Source of the DNA: RGIG4708 sp045538875
GTDB lineage: Bacteria > Bacillota > Clostridia > UMGS1810
Length of the DNA stretch: 41,468 bases
Reading direction: 5' to 3'
Assembly: GCA_045538875.1 (NCBI GenBank)
Contig: JAZQEG010000020.1
Span: 1 to 41,468, forward strand
Positions 14,371 through 23,422 of this stretch are shown piece by piece (within the stretch, counting starts at the first letter, position 1; every line of letters begins with the position of its first letter). Under the pieces are notes generated by a model. It saw only the letters and a program-made list of their open reading frames with translations. It was not told where the DNA came from and searched no databases. The position numbers and the translations under genes are program-made.

Positions 14371-17220
14371 TTATGCTTCAACGCCTACTCTTGTTGAGAA
14401 TGTAACGATATCTGTTACATCTTCATCATAGAGCTTCATAAATACGAAGTTTGCACCATCTTCGCCAGCATCGTCAATTTTCAAACCAGCCCAATCGCCA
14501 GATACGAGTTTGTCTTTGCTGCCTTCTGCGTTGTAGTAATACTGAGCAGCACCAGCACCGATTGTGTAATCAACACCACCTACTACAATGTATTTCTTTT
14601 CAACGTTAGAAATTGTACCAACTACATAAGCAACATCATCGTCATCAAATGCTGCTGCAAATCTATCATCAAGATCTGTTGTGTCATATCCAATAGCTTT
14701 GTCATCTTCATCAAATGCTACGTTGGCAAGTACCATGTACTGGTCAACAAGTCCATCAGCAGCTGTGTTAGCTACAAAGATTGAACCTTTTGCAAGTGAT
14801 TCGTAATCAAGTGAAGAAGAATCAAATTTCTCTGAATCAGCTGTAAAGATAGCTGTAGCTGTTTCTGAAGTGCCATCCATATAGTATGTTACTTCATATG
14901 AATCTTCTTTATCTTCACCATATGTTGATTTAACAACACTGTCAACAACATAGAGAGGAGCCTCAGCATCAAACTTAGCAGCACCACTTGTCATAACAAA
15001 TACATCGTATTCATCATTTTTAACAAGAACATAACCGCCATAGATACCTTCATGAACAAGGCTATCAAGACCGATAACTGTAGCATCATCAGCATCAGTA
15101 ACATCAACATTGAAGATTACAACATCAGAAGCAAGTGTTTTACCATCAACTTTTGATGTATTTTCTTTGTACTCAGCATCTTCTCCGAGACCATAAAAAT
15201 CATTATCATCCACAATTTCGTCTTCAACAACTTTAGTTGTCAAGTATACGAAGTTAACTTCTGTAATTTCATCTTTAGAATTCTTTTTGAAGTCGATTAC
15301 TCTTTTGTGTGCATTAGATGTACCTTTTGTCCATTCAGCAACATCAAAGTGTGCTTTCTGAGGATTTGATTCACCTTCAACATATTCAACTTCACCACTT
15401 GTTGCACCTTTAGTAACTTCTACATCATCAGCAACAGGATATTTTACAATAGAACCGTCAGCAAGAAGGAGCTTCAACTCATAGCATTTATCCCATGTAG
15501 ATGTGCTTTCAGCACCCTGGAGAATGAATGCATAGTTACCTGTTGAACCAGCTACGCCTTCAAAACCGATGATTTTGCCTGTGATACCAAGGTAGAATAC
15601 GCCTTCAGTACCAAGCTTAGCTTCGCCATCTTTGAAGAGGTCTTTATAATCTTTTTCTGAAACAAATACATCATTGTATTCATATTGAACACCATCAATG
15701 TATACATAACCTTCTTTTTCGTTAGCCTGGTTAAGTGTACCTGTTACAGTGCTCTGACCGAGGTCGTAAATAATGATTTTTTCTGTAAAGCCTTTTGCAG
15801 CTACAGGTTTGTATGATTCTGGTGTGAGTTCACCAACTACCATAGCAAGTACATCACCAGCCTGGATATCAGCGAGTTCAATTTCAGCACCCTCTGCATT
15901 GTAGATGTTAACGAGGATATCGTCATCATCAATTTCGTAAGAAACTTTGTTTCCATCAAGGCATTCAATCTTACCTTTTTCTGCGCTAACTTCTTCTACG
16001 ATAGCGTGTTCATAGATTGTGATGCTGATGTAATCAAAGTATTTGTCATCATTGTTCTCAATAAATTTGATTTCTGCATCGTAACCATCAAGTTTTGTAG
16101 CAAGGTTCTGACCAGCAAGAGCTGATGTAGGAACGTTGTTAACGAGAACTACAGGGTTAGGAGCAACATAAATTTTTGTTGTTTTATCTGCATCTATTGT
16201 CTCGTAGTATTCAAGTGTAGCAGGCTCAGCATCTTCACCAGCTGTAATTGTAGCTTTTGTTGACTCGAGATCAGTAGCATTGATTGTGAGTGTTTCACCA
16301 ACGCCTGAAGGAACAGCAATCAAAGCAACATAGTCTGTTCTACCCTGTTTCTGAACATATACATCAACACTTTCGTTAGCAAATGCTGCAACGTTTGATG
16401 TGCCGATATCGAAAGTAGCAGGAACTTTGCTGAGGTCGATTGTGTAAGAGTTAGCCCAACCGAAAGCATAGTCATCAGATTCCTGTGTAAGCGCGATTGA
16501 AAATTCACCATCGAGAAGGTTAACATCGTTGATTACACCAGTAGCTTTGTATACATCCATGTTTGTGAGGAGTGATGTGTAGTTGTCGTATTCATCGAGT
16601 GGTTCATATTTTGTTTCTGAACCGTAAGCTGTCTGATCCATTACAGGAATTTCGAGAGCGTTAGCTGTGAGCATAGCAACTGTGCTTCTGAGAGCAGCAG
16701 CATCTGATGCACCAGCAACACCAGCTGTCATCTTTGTGCTGTTAGCAACTGAAAGATAACCTGCAGGATAACCACCTTTTGTAGCAGCCATTGGCTCGTA
16801 ACCGATAGCTACAACGAGCATTTTAACAGCTTCAGCATATGTAACGTTACCTTCTGGATCGAAGATACCATTGCCTTTACCGTTTACAATACCCTGCTGT
16901 GAAGCGAGGTTAATGTAACCTGAAGCCCAGTGATCTGCAGCAACGTCGTTAAACATTGTTGCACCTTTAGCGCTTGCAGCGCCGCCTTCTAATCCGCGAG
17001 CACGGCATACAACAGCAGCAAATTCTGCTCTTGTAATTGTGTTGTCAGGATTGAAGTTTCCGTTCTCATCGCCCTGAAGAACTTTAAGAGCTGACAAGAG
17101 TTCAACTGCACCAGCGTAGTCAGCAGCAGTATCAACATCTGGGTAGCTAGCAAAAGCTACTGTTGTGAATACCATTGTAAGAGCTACAACGAGTGCCAAA
17201 ACTTTTTTGAGATTTTTCAT
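14371..17220 (-). CDS. Major S-layer-type protein with N-terminal SLH triplet
   Basis: The 949-aa protein has a signal peptide (about 1-24, TTVAFA cleavage) and three SLH repeats: YPDVDTAADYAGAVEL... NPDNTITRAEFAAVV, FNDVAADHWASGYINL... and a degenerate third to about residue 200. About 750 residues of acidic, Asp/Glu/Lys/Thr-rich beta-type sequence follow, typical of self-assembling S-layer subunits. Start ATG 17220 with AAGGAGGA at 17231-17238 is chosen over an upstream in-frame codon at 17310, because the signal peptide begins here. Two promoters, a long leader, a strong terminator and regular codon use fit a very abundant protein. Confidence 0.88.
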   Translation of the reverse strand: MKNLKKVLALVVALTMVFTTVAFASYPDVDTAADYAGAVELLSALKVLQGDENGNFNPDNTITRAEFAAVVCRARGLEGGAASAKGATMFNDVAADHWASGYINLASQQGIVNGKGNGIFDPEGNVTYAEAVKMLVVAIGYEPMAATKGGYPAGYLSVANSTKMTAGVAGASDAAALRSTVAMLTANALEIPVMDQTAYGSETKYEPLDEYDNYTSLLTNMDVYKATGVINDVNLLDGEFSIALTQESDDYAFGWANSYTIDLSKVPATFDIGTSNVAAFANESVDVYVQKQGRTDYVALIAVPSGVGETLTINATDLESTKATITAGEDAEPATLEYYETIDADKTTKIYVAPNPVVLVNNVPTSALAGQNLATKLDGYDAEIKFIENNDDKYFDYISITIYEHAIVEEVSAEKGKIECLDGNKVSYEIDDDDILVNIYNAEGAEIELADIQAGDVLAMVVGELTPESYKPVAAKGFTEKIIIYDLGQSTVTGTLNQANEKEGYVYIDGVQYEYNDVFVSEKDYKDLFKDGEAKLGTEGVFYLGITGKIIGFEGVAGSTGNYAFILQGAESTSTWDKCYELKLLLADGSIVKYPVADDVEVTKGATSGEVEYVEGESNPQKAHFDVAEWTKGTSNAHKRVIDFKKNSKDEITEVNFVYLTTKVVEDEIVDDNDFYGLGEDAEYKENTSKVDGKTLASDVVIFNVDVTDADDATVIGLDSLVHEGIYGGYVLVKNDEYDVFVMTSGAAKFDAEAPLYVVDSVVKSTYGEDKEDSYEVTYYMDGTSETATAIFTADSEKFDSSSLDYESLAKGSIFVANTAADGLVDQYMVLANVAFDEDDKAIGYDTTDLDDRFAAAFDDDDVAYVVGTISNVEKKYIVVGGVDYTIGAGAAQYYYNAEGSKDKLVSGDWAGLKIDDAGEDGANFVFMKLYDEDVTDIVTFSTRVGVEA

Positions 17221-17333
17221 AATTCTCAAATCCTCCTTAATAAATTTTGGAAGAGATGGATAAGATGTAGTACCGCGCCTCTCCCTTACGCGATATACAC
17301 GCACTGCCAAAGATTTACTTTAGCTTTGTACCG

Positions 17334-17362
17334 ATTATAACACTGCAAATGCAATGCGTCAA
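17334..17362 (-). promoter_or_regulatory. S-layer proximal promoter P1
   Basis: Minus-strand TTGACG (17357-17362), 17-bp spacer, TATAAT (17334-17339). It would give a leader of about 107 nt. Confidence 0.75.
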
Positions 17363-17380
17363 TGCAGTATTTGTTGTTGT

Positions 17381-17452
17381 AACAAAACTGTAAAGATAGA
17401 GTAATTAATGTTACATTTTGTGTAACATTGTAACTTTATGTACAGTTTTGTT
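17381..17452. repeat. Nested inverted repeats upstream of S-layer P1
   Basis: Outer 12-bp arms AACAAAACTGTA (17381-17392) and complement (17441-17452) enclose a 9-bp palindrome AATGTTACA (17407-17415) / TGTAACATT (17421-17429), plus a further GTAAC half-site. It lies directly upstream of the P1 -35 box and inside the leader of any P2 transcript. It could be an operator or an mRNA-stabilising structure. Confidence 0.6.
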
Positions 17453-17487
17453 TAAACAAAAAACACGGCACTTAAACCGACTCTCTT

Positions 17488-17516
17488 ATTTTATATGCTG
17501 CAAGTTAAAATGTCAA
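17488..17516 (-). promoter_or_regulatory. S-layer distal promoter P2
   Basis: Minus-strand TTGACA (17511-17516), 17-bp spacer, TAAAAT (17488-17493). It would give a leader of about 260 nt. Confidence 0.65.
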
Positions 17517-17542
17517 TACCTTTTTTGTACTTTGTTATTTAA

Positions 17543-17571
17543 TTGAAATATTTGTTGCTTTGTGATATAAT
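17543..17571 (+). promoter_or_regulatory. Promoter of the DUF2520 gene and its structured leader
   Basis: TTGAAA (17543-17548), 17-bp spacer ending TGA (extended -10), TATAAT (17566-17571). The predicted start near 17578 leaves a leader of about 290 nt before the ATG at 17872. Confidence 0.75.
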
Positions 17572-17577
17572 ACCTAT

Positions 17578-17871
17578 GTAGCTGTGATGTTTGTATTATT
17601 ATATATTAATATGAAGAAACTCGGGTTTTTTGTATTTTAAACACTCGAGATTTGTTTACATAAACTAGGTTATGTTTATATTTGAGGTGATAACGTGAAA
17701 GTTCCTTTCACATTATCGCCTCCGGCGGATTTGATTGCCCGTGCGAAATTTTCTTCGCTATTGCTCAGAAACGCACATGGGCGTAAAAATCTCTTATCAT
17801 TCCTTGCCATACGGATAAGAGAAATTTAATTAATATTTGTGCCGACGTATGGCGGCGGAATGGAGATTTTT
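17578..17871 (+). promoter_or_regulatory. Long structured 5' leader, candidate riboswitch or cis-regulatory RNA
   Basis: This 290-nt stretch has no gene and several strong pairings. A hairpin at 17684-17722 is built as GAGG-GATAA-GTGAAAG with complementary arms and single mismatches. GCCCGTGCG (about 17737-17745) can pair with CGCACATGGGC (about 17772-17782). An 8-bp hairpin CTCTTATC (17791-17798) / GATAAGAG (17814-17821) follows. The 15-nt loop of that hairpin (17799-17813) can pair over 13 bp with 17846-17861, directly against the GGAG ribosome site. That makes a pseudoknot-type switch plausible. I cannot match it to a known riboswitch class. Confidence 0.5.
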
Positions 17872-18687
17872 ATGAAAATTTCTTTTATAGGCGGAGGCAA
17901 AAGAGTGGAAAATTGCTCAAAATTGTTTGCAAACCGCAACGAATTTACAATTGGTGGATTTTACTGCAACCCGATAAAAGACTGTGCCGACATTGCAATT
18001 GCAACAAACACCTGTTTGTTTGCATGCATTGATGACCTTTGCAAAGCATCGGATGTGATATTTATTGCAACAGAGGATGAAATGCTGCCTGCAGTAATTC
18101 AGACTCTTACAAAGTTGCATATACACAACAAAATTATTGTGTCAAAGGCCGAAGGCATATATGCAAACGACCTTGACACAGGGTATGACAATACATATAT
18201 TGCATTTGACAGCTTTGCTCAGTTTGAACAGATGACCGATGCCGAAATTGAAGATGCTTACATAGCCATAAACGGCAGTGGCAGCAAAGTCGGTTTGTTT
18301 GCGGATGCACTTACAAACAGCGGTATAAAATGCAGTTTGTTGTCAAAGCCCGAGCTTGAATTGTTTAGAGTTGCGTGTCATATGATGCATTTTGGTATAT
18401 ATGCAATTTTAAATAGCGGCCGAAAGCTTTGCAAAATTGCAACAAACAGCAGCAAATTTAATGTTATGCCGCTTATTAAAAATGCCATAAGAAATTGCGG
18501 CGCACAGCCAGGTGCTCCATACAGCAACGGCAACATACGCGAGGTTGGCGAAATTGCTGATATACTCAGCAACAACGGCATTGACTCTATTACAACTCTT
18601 TACAGAGCCATTGCGGAGGTTGTTGTGGAAAACACCAACCTTGAAAAAGATGTAGCTGATGATATGCTAAAAGCTATTAGGAAATGA
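17872..18687 (+). CDS. Rossmann-fold/DUF2520 oxidoreductase-like protein
   Basis: The 271-aa protein has an N-terminal NAD(P)-binding Rossmann domain (MKISFIGGGKRV... DVIFIATEDEMLPAV... KIIVSKAEG). A helical DUF2520-type C-terminal domain follows (KPELELFRVACHMMHFGIYAIL, GAPYSNGNIREVG). The family is related to pyrroline-5-carboxylate and ketopantoate reductases but its substrate is unknown. The glycine motif GGGKRV departs from the usual GxGxxG, which may weaken cofactor binding. The ATG at 17872 is chosen because GGAG lies 6 nt upstream (17862-17865); in-frame GTG 17839 and ATG 17860 lack a ribosome site. It is monocistronic behind a long structured leader. Confidence 0.75.
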   Translation: MKISFIGGGKRVENCSKLFANRNEFTIGGFYCNPIKDCADIAIATNTCLFACIDDLCKASDVIFIATEDEMLPAVIQTLTKLHIHNKIIVSKAEGIYANDLDTGYDNTYIAFDSFAQFEQMTDAEIEDAYIAINGSGSKVGLFADALTNSGIKCSLLSKPELELFRVACHMMHFGIYAILNSGRKLCKIATNSSKFNVMPLIKNAIRNCGAQPGAPYSNGNIREVGEIADILSNNGIDSITTLYRAIAEVVVENTNLEKDVADDMLKAIRK

Positions 18688-18716
18688 TATAAATTCAAAA
18701 AAGAATGATACAATGC

Positions 18717-18753
18717 TCAAAATCGGTACAAACTTAGTTTGTACCGATTTTGA
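18717..18753. terminator. Bidirectional terminator between DUF2520 gene and mtaB
   Basis: A 17-bp perfect stem TCAAAATCGGTACAAAC (18717-18733) / complement (18737-18753) with loop TTA, between convergent genes. Confidence 0.85.
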
Positions 18754-18788
18754 ATTTTATGAAAGCCCTATTAAAATAATTTTACATA

Positions 18789-20078
18789 TCATAATTTTCC
18801 ATAAGCCACACCGTTTTTGCAATTATCTACTGTAACATTTACTATTTTGTGTGATATATCGATATCACTTTGTATGTGGACTTTTATATAATTGGTCATA
18901 TGACCCTCATACATATTGTCACCTATGTGCCTTTCTACAAGGACAGGCATTTGTGTGCCCTCAAACTTTTGCACAAAATCCAAATGCAGCTTAGTGCACA
19001 AATCAATCATACGCTTGCTGCGCTCATCCTTTACCTTTGAGGGCAGGTGGCCAGGCATATTTTGGGCCTTTGTGCCTTTGCGGATTGAATATGCAAACAC
19101 ATGAGCCTCGGCAAAGGCAACCTTTTGCATAAATGCAAGGCTTTGTTCAAACTCTGCATCGGTTTCGCCAGCAAAGCCTACCATTATATCTGTTGTTATT
19201 GCAGGGTTATGGTAATATTTGCGAAGCAGTTCCACGCTTTTATAGTACTCATTGGTTGTATATTTGCGGTTCATACGCTTTAAAGTTTCGTCACATCCGC
19301 TCTGGAGCGAAATATGAAAATGGTCGCATATTTTGTTAAGCTTTGATATTTGGCAAATAAACTCATCTGTAAGAGTACGGGGTTCTAGCGAGCCAAGCCT
19401 TATGCGCTCAATGCCATCTACGCTGTGAACTGCGGTTAAAACATCCAAAAGCGACTTGTCGTTTAAATCTCTGCCGTATGAGCCAATGTGAATACCTGTG
19501 AGCACAACCTCTTTAAAGCCTGCCATTTTAAGTCGCTCCACCTCAGCAACTATATCATCAATGGGTCGGCTGCGGACAGGACCTCTTGCATATGGGATAA
19601 TGCAATATGAGCAAAACTCGGTGCAGCCGTCTTCGATTTTTACATATGCTCGGGTGCGGTCATCGTATGTTGTAACCCATATATCCTCATACTCGCGGTT
19701 TTTGAGAGCATCCTCTACTTTGGTAATCTGATTTTGATTTGTACACTGCTCAACAAGCTCGACAATGTTTTTGCGCTCTTTGGTGCCGAGCACAAGGTTT
19801 ACGCCATCAATTTTTGCAACCTCATCGGGTGACACCTGTGAGTAGCATCCAACCACTGCAACAATTGCTTTGGGGTTGTTGTGCCTTGCTCTGCGTATCA
19901 TCTGGCGCGACTTTTTGTCGCTCATGCCTGTAACGGTGCAGGTGTTTATGATATATATATCGCAAACATCCTCAAAATTGCATATGGTGTATCCGCTATT
20001 TTTAAAAAGCTCTGTCATTGCCTCGGTTTCGTACTGATTTACTTTGCAGCCGAGGGTGCAGAATGATACTTTTTTCAT
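18789..20078 (-). CDS. mtaB: tRNA (t6A37) 2-methylthiotransferase, radical SAM
   Basis: The 429-aa MiaB-family enzyme has an N-terminal UPF0004 domain with cluster cysteines (FCTLGCKVNQYET, NTCTV, VVGCYSQ). The radical-SAM CxxxCxxC is at Cys152/156/159 (CTEFCSYC), and a C-terminal TRAM-like segment follows. The TLGCKVNQYE start and YARGPVRSR identify the MtaB/YqeV branch, which converts t6A37 to ms2t6A in tRNAs reading ANN codons. The ATG at 20078 has AAGGAG at 20086-20091. A REP copy lies 53 bp upstream. Confidence 0.93.
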   Translation of the reverse strand: MKKVSFCTLGCKVNQYETEAMTELFKNSGYTICNFEDVCDIYIINTCTVTGMSDKKSRQMIRRARHNNPKAIVAVVGCYSQVSPDEVAKIDGVNLVLGTKERKNIVELVEQCTNQNQITKVEDALKNREYEDIWVTTYDDRTRAYVKIEDGCTEFCSYCIIPYARGPVRSRPIDDIVAEVERLKMAGFKEVVLTGIHIGSYGRDLNDKSLLDVLTAVHSVDGIERIRLGSLEPRTLTDEFICQISKLNKICDHFHISLQSGCDETLKRMNRKYTTNEYYKSVELLRKYYHNPAITTDIMVGFAGETDAEFEQSLAFMQKVAFAEAHVFAYSIRKGTKAQNMPGHLPSKVKDERSKRMIDLCTKLHLDFVQKFEGTQMPVLVERHIGDNMYEGHMTNYIKVHIQSDIDISHKIVNVTVDNCKNGVAYGKL

Positions 20079-20130
20079 AAGGTTGCTCCTTTGGTTTTGT
20101 TGTTTGTTTTTGGTGGACTGGTGGCAGAGG

Positions 20131-20162
20131 AAAAAGTTGACAAAAAAGGACCGTCCCCTTTT
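20131..20162 (+). repeat. Solitary REP/RAYT-type repeat copy
   Basis: AAAAAGTTGACAAAAAAGG followed by ACCGTCCCCTTTT matches the core of the repeats flanking the RAYT at 14071-14104, 6 kb away, in the same orientation. It is in the mtaB-pflA gap. Confidence 0.8.
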
Positions 20163-20168
20163 AGGAAT

Positions 20169-20897
20169 TTAGTTTTGCATATATTTTAAAATGATATTTT
20201 TTGCATTTTGTGCCTGCTCTTTGGTGCCGTCGGGAGTGTTTGCCAACGGGTAATCTATGCCCAAATTTGTGTACTTATGTTTGCCGAGCGAATGATATGG
20301 CAGGGTTTCGATTTTTTGGATATTATCCTTAATAGGCTTAAGAAACTCGCCAAGCTTTTTAAGGTACTGTTCATCATAAGTAATGCCAGGTACTACTACA
20401 TGGCGTATCCACATTTTTGTGCCCTTTTGATTTAGGTATTTTGCAAATTCCAACACATTTTTGCCCGATTGCTTTGTTAGCTCAATATGTTTTTGTTCAT
20501 CTATATGCTTTATATCAAGCATTACAAGGTCGGTATATTTTAAAAGTTCATCTACCTTTTGAGTGTCGGCAGGGTTAAATGCAATTCCTGAGGTATCAAG
20601 GCATGTGTGTATGCCATTTGCATTTGCTTTTGCAAAAAGCTCTGTCAAAAATTCCATTTGCATCATGGGCTCGCCGCCTGTTGCAGTTATACCGCCTGTG
20701 CGATAAAAGCTGATGTTGCGGGTCACCTTTTTTATAAGCTCATCGGTATCGGTTAGTGTGCCTGTGTTTAATTCCCAAGTGTCGGGGTTGTGGCAATAAA
20801 GGCAGCGCATGGGGCAACCCTGAAAAAATACTACAAATCGAACTCCCGGGCCGTCAACGGCTCCCAAGGTTTCGATTGAATGGATATAGCCTTTCAT
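20169..20897 (-). CDS. pflA: Pyruvate formate-lyase activating enzyme
   Basis: The 242-aa radical-SAM activase installs the glycyl radical on PflB. The 4Fe-4S motif is Cys28/32/35 (GCPMRCLYCHNP); SAM-binding TGGEPMMQ and the LVMLDIKH strand follow. Length is typical. The ATG at 20897 has AAGGAG at 20905-20910. It lies downstream of pflB on the same strand but is separated by 265 bp containing a terminator-like hairpin, so expression relative to pflB is probably reduced. Confidence 0.93.
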   Translation of the reverse strand: MKGYIHSIETLGAVDGPGVRFVVFFQGCPMRCLYCHNPDTWELNTGTLTDTDELIKKVTRNISFYRTGGITATGGEPMMQMEFLTELFAKANANGIHTCLDTSGIAFNPADTQKVDELLKYTDLVMLDIKHIDEQKHIELTKQSGKNVLEFAKYLNQKGTKMWIRHVVVPGITYDEQYLKKLGEFLKPIKDNIQKIETLPYHSLGKHKYTNLGIDYPLANTPDGTKEQAQNAKNIILKYMQN

Positions 20898-20939
20898 ACT
20901 TTATCTCCTTTATACGAAAACATCTTCAATGGCTAAAGG

Positions 20940-21046
20940 GATTGGAAAATAAGTGCAGACTAAACGAACTGAACCGAAGGACACCCGAAGGTGTACAAAG
21001 GTACATCGAGGGTGAAGTTCGCTTAGAACTTAAAGGCGAAAAATAG
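20940..21046 (+). pseudogene. Possible relic ORF fragment in the pflB-pflA gap
   Basis: A plus-strand open stretch ending in a stop at 21046 reads NELNRRTPEGVQRYIEGEV followed by a charged end. The composition looks like real protein, unlike antisense shadows nearby, but there is no start or ribosome site in the gap. It may be the tail of a vanished gene; I cannot name it. Confidence 0.2.
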
Positions 21047-21075
21047 TAGAAATCTGCAAAAATGCAGATTTCTAC
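21046..21075 (-). terminator. Terminator-like hairpin after pflB
   Basis: A 13-bp perfect stem GTAGAAATCTGCA (21046-21058) / complement (21063-21075), loop AAAA. On the minus strand a short T tract follows. It probably attenuates read-through from pflB into pflA. Confidence 0.65.
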
Positions 21076-21162
21076 ACAATTTAATTTGTTATGCTATAAT
21101 TTATACACTAACAATACCAATATAAACGCCTTTAAGTGATCTGCGCTTTATTTTACTTCCCG

Positions 21163-23388
21163 TCACACTCTTTCGTGGAATGTACGCGATATAACCTCAT
21201 CCTGCTGTTCCTTTGTGAGCTTGATAAAGTTTACAGCGTAGCCTGAAACTCTGATTGTAAGCTGTGGGTACAACTCAGGATGCTTTTGTGCATCAAGGAG
21301 CAACTCACGATTGAATACATTTACATTGAGGTGGTGTCCGCCTTTGTCTGCATAACCATCAAGAAGAGCAATAAGTGTATTCTGTTTTGTTTCGGTATCT
21401 TTACCAAGTGCATCAGGAATAATTGAGAATGTATCGGAGATACCATCCTGAGCATATTTAAAGTCAAGCTTTGCAACAGATGCAAGTGATGCAACAGCGC
21501 CGCTTGCGTCTCTGCCGTGCATTGGGTTAGCACCAGGAGCAAAAGCCTCACCGCATTTGCGTCCATCAGGAGTTGAGCCTGTATTTTTGCCGTATGTTAC
21601 ATTTGATGTAATGGTAAGTACTGATGTGGTAATATGGCCGTTACGGTAAGCACGATTATCCTTGAGGTGCTTAACAAACTTTTTGAGAATTGCATTTGCA
21701 AGGCTATCTACTCTGTCATCGTCATTACCATATTTAGGGAAGTCGCCCTCGATTTCAAAGTCTACTGCAATGCCTCTTTCATCACGGATAGGTTTAACCT
21801 TTGCATATTTGATTGCAGAAAGCGAATCGGCAACAACAGACATACCTGCAATACCTGTTGCAAACCATCTTTTAACCTGACGGTCGTGAAGAGCCATCTG
21901 GAGCCTTTCGTAGCTGTATTTGTCGTGCATATAGTGGATAACATTGAGAGTGTTAACATATACTTCGGCAAGCCAAGCCATCATATCATCGTATTTTGAC
22001 ATAACATCGTCAAAATCGAGATATTCACCTTCGCAGGGGCGGAATTTTGGAGCAACCTGCTGACCTGTCATTTCGTCAACACCGCCGTTTATAGCATAGA
22101 GCAAGCACTTTGCAAGGTTTGCTCTTGCGCCAAAAAACTGCATTTCCTTGCCAACTCTCATAGAAGATACACAACAAGCAATAGCATAGTCGTCACCGTG
22201 TGTAACACGCATCATATCATCATTTTCGTACTGGATTGACGAGTGGTCGATTGATGACTGTGCGCAGTATCTTTTAAAGTTTTCGGGCAGATTAACTGAC
22301 CAGAGTACTGTAAGGTTTGGCTCGGGTGATGTACCAAGGTTATCAAGTGTGTGAAGATATCTGTATGTCATTTTTGTAACCATGTGTCTGCCATCAAGGC
22401 ACATACCGCCAAGTGCTTCGGTTACCCAAGTTGGGTCGCCTGCAAAAAGTGCGTTGTACTCCGGTGTACGCGCAAATTTAACAAGGCGGAGCTTCATAAC
22501 AAAGTGGTCTACAAATTCCTGAATTTCACTTTCGGTAAATGTGCCCTCTTTAAGGTCACGCTCTGCATATATATCAAGGAATGTTGATGTTCTGCCAAGG
22601 CTCATTGCAGCACCGTTTTGCTCTTTAACTGCTGCAAGGTAACCAAAGTAAAGTGCCTGAATAGCCTCTTTTACATTTGTAGCAGGTTTTGAAATATCGC
22701 AACCGTAAATTTCGGCAAGCTGTTTGAGCATTTTAAGTGCAACTATCTGTTCAGAAATTTCTTCTCTTGCCTGCATATTGCTGCGTGTCATTATGTTGCC
22801 TGTGTTGTCTTTCTGGTTGAGTTTGTCTTCGATAAGACGGTCTACACCATAAAGCGCAACTCTGCGATAGTCACCAATAATACGGCCTCTGCCGTATGCA
22901 TCAGGCAAGCCTGTGATGATGTGATTTGAACGGCAAGCTCTCATTTCGGGTGTGTATACATCAAACACACCTGCGTTGTGAGTTTTGCGGTGAGTTGTAA
23001 AAATGTCAACAACCTCAGGGTCTACCTCGTAGCCGTTATCCTTACAAGCTTTCATAGCCATTCTGATACCGCCGTATGGCTGAAGTGCTCTTTTGAATGG
23101 TTTGTCTGTCTGGAAACCAACGATTTTTTCTTTATCTTTATTAAGGTAGCCTGCACCGTGTGATGTAATGGTTGATACAACCTTTGTATCCATATCAAGC
23201 ACGCCGCCTGCTTCTCTTTCCTGTTTGGTAAGCTCCATTACCTGTGCCCACAAATCCTTTGTGTCCTGTGTAGGTCCTTCAAGGAATGTGCCGTCACCAT
23301 CATAAGGTGAGTAGTTAAGTACAATAAAGTCACGCACATTAACTTCTTTTGTCCATTTGCCTGATTTAAATCCTCTCCAAGCTTCCAT
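21163..23388 (-). CDS. pflB: Formate C-acetyltransferase (pyruvate formate-lyase)
   Basis: The 741-aa glycyl-radical enzyme makes acetyl-CoA and formate from pyruvate in anaerobic fermentation. The adjacent catalytic cysteines are Cys405-Cys406 (IACCVSS) and the radical glycine is Gly716 in RVSGYAV. Length and ends match the PflB family rather than glycerol or choline lyases. The ATG at 23388 has AGGAGGT-like ACCTCC (23398-23403 on plus). Its activase pflA lies downstream, and a LysR-type operator and the lysR gene lie upstream. Confidence 0.95.
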   Translation of the reverse strand: MEAWRGFKSGKWTKEVNVRDFIVLNYSPYDGDGTFLEGPTQDTKDLWAQVMELTKQEREAGGVLDMDTKVVSTITSHGAGYLNKDKEKIVGFQTDKPFKRALQPYGGIRMAMKACKDNGYEVDPEVVDIFTTHRKTHNAGVFDVYTPEMRACRSNHIITGLPDAYGRGRIIGDYRRVALYGVDRLIEDKLNQKDNTGNIMTRSNMQAREEISEQIVALKMLKQLAEIYGCDISKPATNVKEAIQALYFGYLAAVKEQNGAAMSLGRTSTFLDIYAERDLKEGTFTESEIQEFVDHFVMKLRLVKFARTPEYNALFAGDPTWVTEALGGMCLDGRHMVTKMTYRYLHTLDNLGTSPEPNLTVLWSVNLPENFKRYCAQSSIDHSSIQYENDDMMRVTHGDDYAIACCVSSMRVGKEMQFFGARANLAKCLLYAINGGVDEMTGQQVAPKFRPCEGEYLDFDDVMSKYDDMMAWLAEVYVNTLNVIHYMHDKYSYERLQMALHDRQVKRWFATGIAGMSVVADSLSAIKYAKVKPIRDERGIAVDFEIEGDFPKYGNDDDRVDSLANAILKKFVKHLKDNRAYRNGHITTSVLTITSNVTYGKNTGSTPDGRKCGEAFAPGANPMHGRDASGAVASLASVAKLDFKYAQDGISDTFSIIPDALGKDTETKQNTLIALLDGYADKGGHHLNVNVFNRELLLDAQKHPELYPQLTIRVSGYAVNFIKLTKEQQDEVISRTFHERV

Positions 23389-23422
23389 AGTATTTTACCT
23401 CCATATTTATTTATCTATATTT

